A stretch of DNA of 64,000 bases from contig BPHJ01000001.1 in assembly GCA_026003475.1 (NCBI GenBank), positions 549,189-613,188 of the forward strand, in the 5' to 3' direction. The translations under genes were made by a program, and so were the position numbers. Shown here in pieces: positions 62,522 to 64,000 of the stretch. The notes under the pieces were generated by a model that was not told the origin of the DNA, did not search any database, and worked only from the letters and a program-made list of their open reading frames with translations. Numbering within the stretch: position 1 is the first letter of the stretch; every line of letters begins with the position of its first letter. The DNA is from Candidatus Kapaibacterium sp. (GTDB taxonomy: Bacteria > Bacteroidota > Ignavibacteria > Kapaibacteriales > NICIL-2).

Positions 62522-63338
62522 GGGTGACTGCTGAACGAAGTGCGCATTCGGTGAATGTGCTTAGCCGTTGATGTGCTGACAAGGTAGCTGCCAGAACCTC
62601 GGCGTGAGAAAGTCGTTCTTTTCGCGGTTGCTCGCTGAGGGTGTTTGTGATAATGCTCACTGCAAGCACATCCATCCCAAGGTAGCGTGCTGCTTGAGCT
62701 TCGTGCACAGTTGACATACCGATACAATCGCCCAAGCAGCGGTAGAAACGGATTTCAGAGTGCGTTTCGTAGCTGGGTCCATGGACAGCAACGTATGTAC
62801 CCTCCCCCACACGGACTCCAGCAGTGGTTGCTGCCTCGAGTGTAGCGTGGTACCATGGACTGGCAAGCTCCAGTGCTGGCATCCTGCTTTCGCTTGCAAG
62901 CGAGCGAAAGGTCATGTTGACGATGCTGCTTGCAACGACTAAATCGCCAACGCTGAGCATAGGATTGAGTCCGCCAGCCGCATTGGTCAATAGGATGCGT
63001 CGAGTTCCGAGTGCGTGGAGCAGCACGACAGGCGTGGCAATTTCCGCTGGTGTGCGGCCTTCGTAGATGTGGTACCGTCCGGCTAGGATAAGCGCTATTT
63101 GATCGGCAATGGTAACCACCCACAACTCGTTCTGGTGTCCGGGAACACTCGCGCTGGGTAGTAGTGGGAGCTCCTGGTACGGGATGCGGAAGTGCAGCGT
63201 GTCTTTGAATGCAGCAGCAATGCCTGAACCTGCGATGATGCCAATGGCTGGCGCTGTGTCGAGATCACGTCGGACGCGCTCAATGCTCCGTTCGAGCTTC
63301 TGGGGATCAACGGTGATGTGTTCGGGGTGTTGAGTCAT
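62511..63338 (-). CDS. Purine nucleoside phosphorylase (type I, PunA-like)
   Basis: 275 aa. IIAGSGIAAAF (phosphate loop, slightly variant), AGRYHIYEG, LTNAAGGLNP, HGPSYETHSEIRFY (purine-binding Glu), DCIGMSTVHEAQAARYLGM and VSIITN are trimeric PNP motifs. Cleaves guanosine/inosine to base and ribose-1-phosphate. First gene of the minus-strand pair punA-pth, divergent from the Nfu-like gene. Confidence 0.94.
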   Translation of the reverse strand: MTQHPEHITVDPQKLERSIERVRRDLDTAPAIGIIAGSGIAAAFKDTLHFRIPYQELPLLPSASVPGHQNELWVVTIADQIALILAGRYHIYEGRTPAEIATPVVLLHALGTRRILLTNAAGGLNPMLSVGDLVVASSIVNMTFRSLASESRMPALELASPWYHATLEAATTAGVRVGEGTYVAVHGPSYETHSEIRFYRCLGDCIGMSTVHEAQAARYLGMDVLAVSIITNTLSEQPRKERLSHAEVLAATLSAHQRLSTFTECALRSAVTHEH

Positions 63339-63385
63339 GGCAGACGCAATTTAGCAGCACCAAACGACAACTGCACTTTCAGAGG

Positions 63386-63631
63386 ATGGACGATTCAACA
63401 GAACTTGACCAAGAACAACTCCGTGCGATTCTCGAACGCGAGATTGTCCCCTACGTTACCATGCATGGCGGAACGCTCGAACTGGTCGAGGTGGACCGAT
63501 TGATTGTGCGTGTGCGTCTGCGTGGAGCATGCGAACGTTGTGATGCGGCAATGATTACGCTCCGGGTTGGTATTGAGCGGTTGTTGCGGCGCTTGATCAA
63601 TCCCGCGATCCGCGTTGAACGTGTGCCATAG
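63386..63631 (+). CDS. NifU C-terminal (Nfu)-domain iron-sulfur scaffold protein
   Basis: 81 aa: the Nfu fold alone. IVPYVTMHGGTLELVEVD and GACERCDAAMITLRVGIERLL show the CxxC pair (CERC) that binds a bridging [4Fe-4S] cluster between two monomers. Donates clusters to apo-proteins such as the many Fe-S enzymes in this window. Ends 2 nt before the convergent DUF1460 gene stop. Confidence 0.9.
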   Translation: MDDSTELDQEQLRAILEREIVPYVTMHGGTLELVEVDRLIVRVRLRGACERCDAAMITLRVGIERLLRRLINPAIRVERVP

Positions 63632-63633
63632 GT

Positions 63634-64000
63634 TCATCGCGACTTCGGTGCTGCAGTGGTGGGGTCCAGGGGGCGCAGGACCGTGATGCCGCTGGCAGAG
63701 GAAAATGTGCGAAGGTACTCTTCCAAGTTTGGCTCGAAGACTACATTTTCCGATTTCGATGATGCATGGATGAATCCAAGCTTCCCGCCCGTGCGGAGCG
63801 CAATTCCCAAGTGTGCGTAGTCGAGGCCTTCTTTGGTTGTCGCAATTGCGATGATGTCGCCCGACTGGATACCAGTGAATGCGTTGCTCCATTGAGAGCG
63901 TGGTATAATCGCCAGAGGGCGGCGCGATAGCCTTCGTTCAATCGCTGCAATCTGACCGACAAGTGCACTGCTATCGCGTAGCTGACGATAGAACTCTGGG
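63634..64000 (-). CDS. DUF1460 / N-acetylmuramoyl-L-alanine amidase-like protein, 5' end outside window
   Basis: Only the C-terminal ~121 residues lie in the window, with the stop TGA at 63634-63636; the reading frame is open to the right edge and no start is seen. Visible motifs: QSGDIIAIATTKEGLDYAHL, GIALRTGGKLGFIHASS and a final GITVLRPLDP. This is the C-terminal half of the DUF1460 family, an NlpC/P60-like fold that includes cell-wall amidases. His in the DYAHLG stretch and in FIHASS fits a papain-like active site. Role in peptidoglycan turnover is inferred. Confidence 0.82.
   Translation of the reverse strand, partial: PEFYRQLRDSSALVGQIAAIERRLSRRPLAIIPRSQWSNAFTGIQSGDIIAIATTKEGLDYAHLGIALRTGGKLGFIHASSKSENVVFEPNLEEYLRTFSSASGITVLRPLDPTTAAPKSR

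Noticed and set aside
1..64000. CRISPR arrays, transposases, integrases, prophage or toxin-antitoxin genes
   Set aside because: None recognised on either strand; the only tandem repeat is the coding 21-bp array at 61760.

Overview
The window is a gene-dense, moderately GC-rich bacterial chromosome segment with no stretch over 300 bases lacking a gene, no rRNA operon, no insertion sequence and no CRISPR array. The lineage signals point to the Bacteroidota/Chlorobi supergroup, most likely a heterotrophic relative of Ignavibacteria or Kapabacteria. These signals are type IX secretion (T9SS) C-terminal sorting domains, an Omp28-like lipoprotein, a DUF5683 protein, a type-B succinate dehydrogenase ordered C-A-B, an ATP synthase operon without beta and epsilon, and TAnnTTTG promoter elements upstream of several genes. 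The species assignment is inference; no rRNA is present to confirm it.

Layout. 1-8.5 kb: the end of a secreted FG-GAP/CBM9-like protein, a LOG-family protein, then an F-type ATP synthase operon (two small AtpI/AtpZ-like proteins, a, c, b, delta, alpha, a heptose epimerase, gamma). Subunit a is split by a -1 frame break near 2819. 8.5-12.2 kb: radA, an ECF sigma factor with its putative anti-sigma partner, and alanine dehydrogenase. 12.2-16.6 kb: a polyprenyl-phosphate-type glycosyltransferase, envelope lipoproteins and beta-propeller proteins, tRNA-Ser(UGA), and the Omp28-like lipoprotein. 16.6-21.8 kb (minus): priA, leucyl aminopeptidase, a DUF5683 protein, RidA, and an FtsB/DivIC-like protein. 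21.9-28 kb: a Fur-family regulator, topA and two APC amino-acid permeases. 28-36 kb: a beta-barrel protein, sdhCAB, ruvB, a heptose-bisphosphatase-like HAD and a bifunctional RelA/SpoT. 36-42 kb: a coiled-coil tail-anchored pair, a peptide-binding lipoprotein, a membrane Fe-S oxidoreductase of the ETF:menaquinone type, and a di-heme peroxidase. 42-51 kb: a sugar aminotransferase, a GAF-PP2C phosphatase, glycosyltransferase genes, an orphan ABC ATPase, T9SS-type exported proteins, a DAO-family oxidoreductase and mnmM. 51-64 kb: glyA, a fused E1 of branched-chain keto acid dehydrogenase, queE, a CHASE2-FecR membrane protein, hprK, a TPR lipoprotein, pth, punA, an Nfu-like protein, and the 3' part of a DUF1460 amidase-like gene at the right edge.

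Taken together the genes describe a Gram-negative, respiring, peptide- and amino-acid-using cell. Peptide binding, leucyl aminopeptidase, APC permeases, alanine dehydrogenase, SHMT and the branched-chain E1 feed electrons through type-B SDH and an ETF:menaquinone-type oxidoreductase to the H+-type ATP synthase. Heptose genes (hldD, gmhB-like), a sugar aminotransferase and glycosyltransferases indicate LPS or surface glycan. A strong architectural feature is compactness at convergent gene pairs: ten of twelve overlap or lie within 3 nt, and only one has a recognisable hairpin terminator.

No clearly new defence or mobile system was found. The most notable observations are the broken atpB frame, the hldD insertion inside the atp operon, the CHASE2-FecR fusion with an internal signal-peptide-like segment, the convergent overlaps, and several uncharacterised gene pairs.
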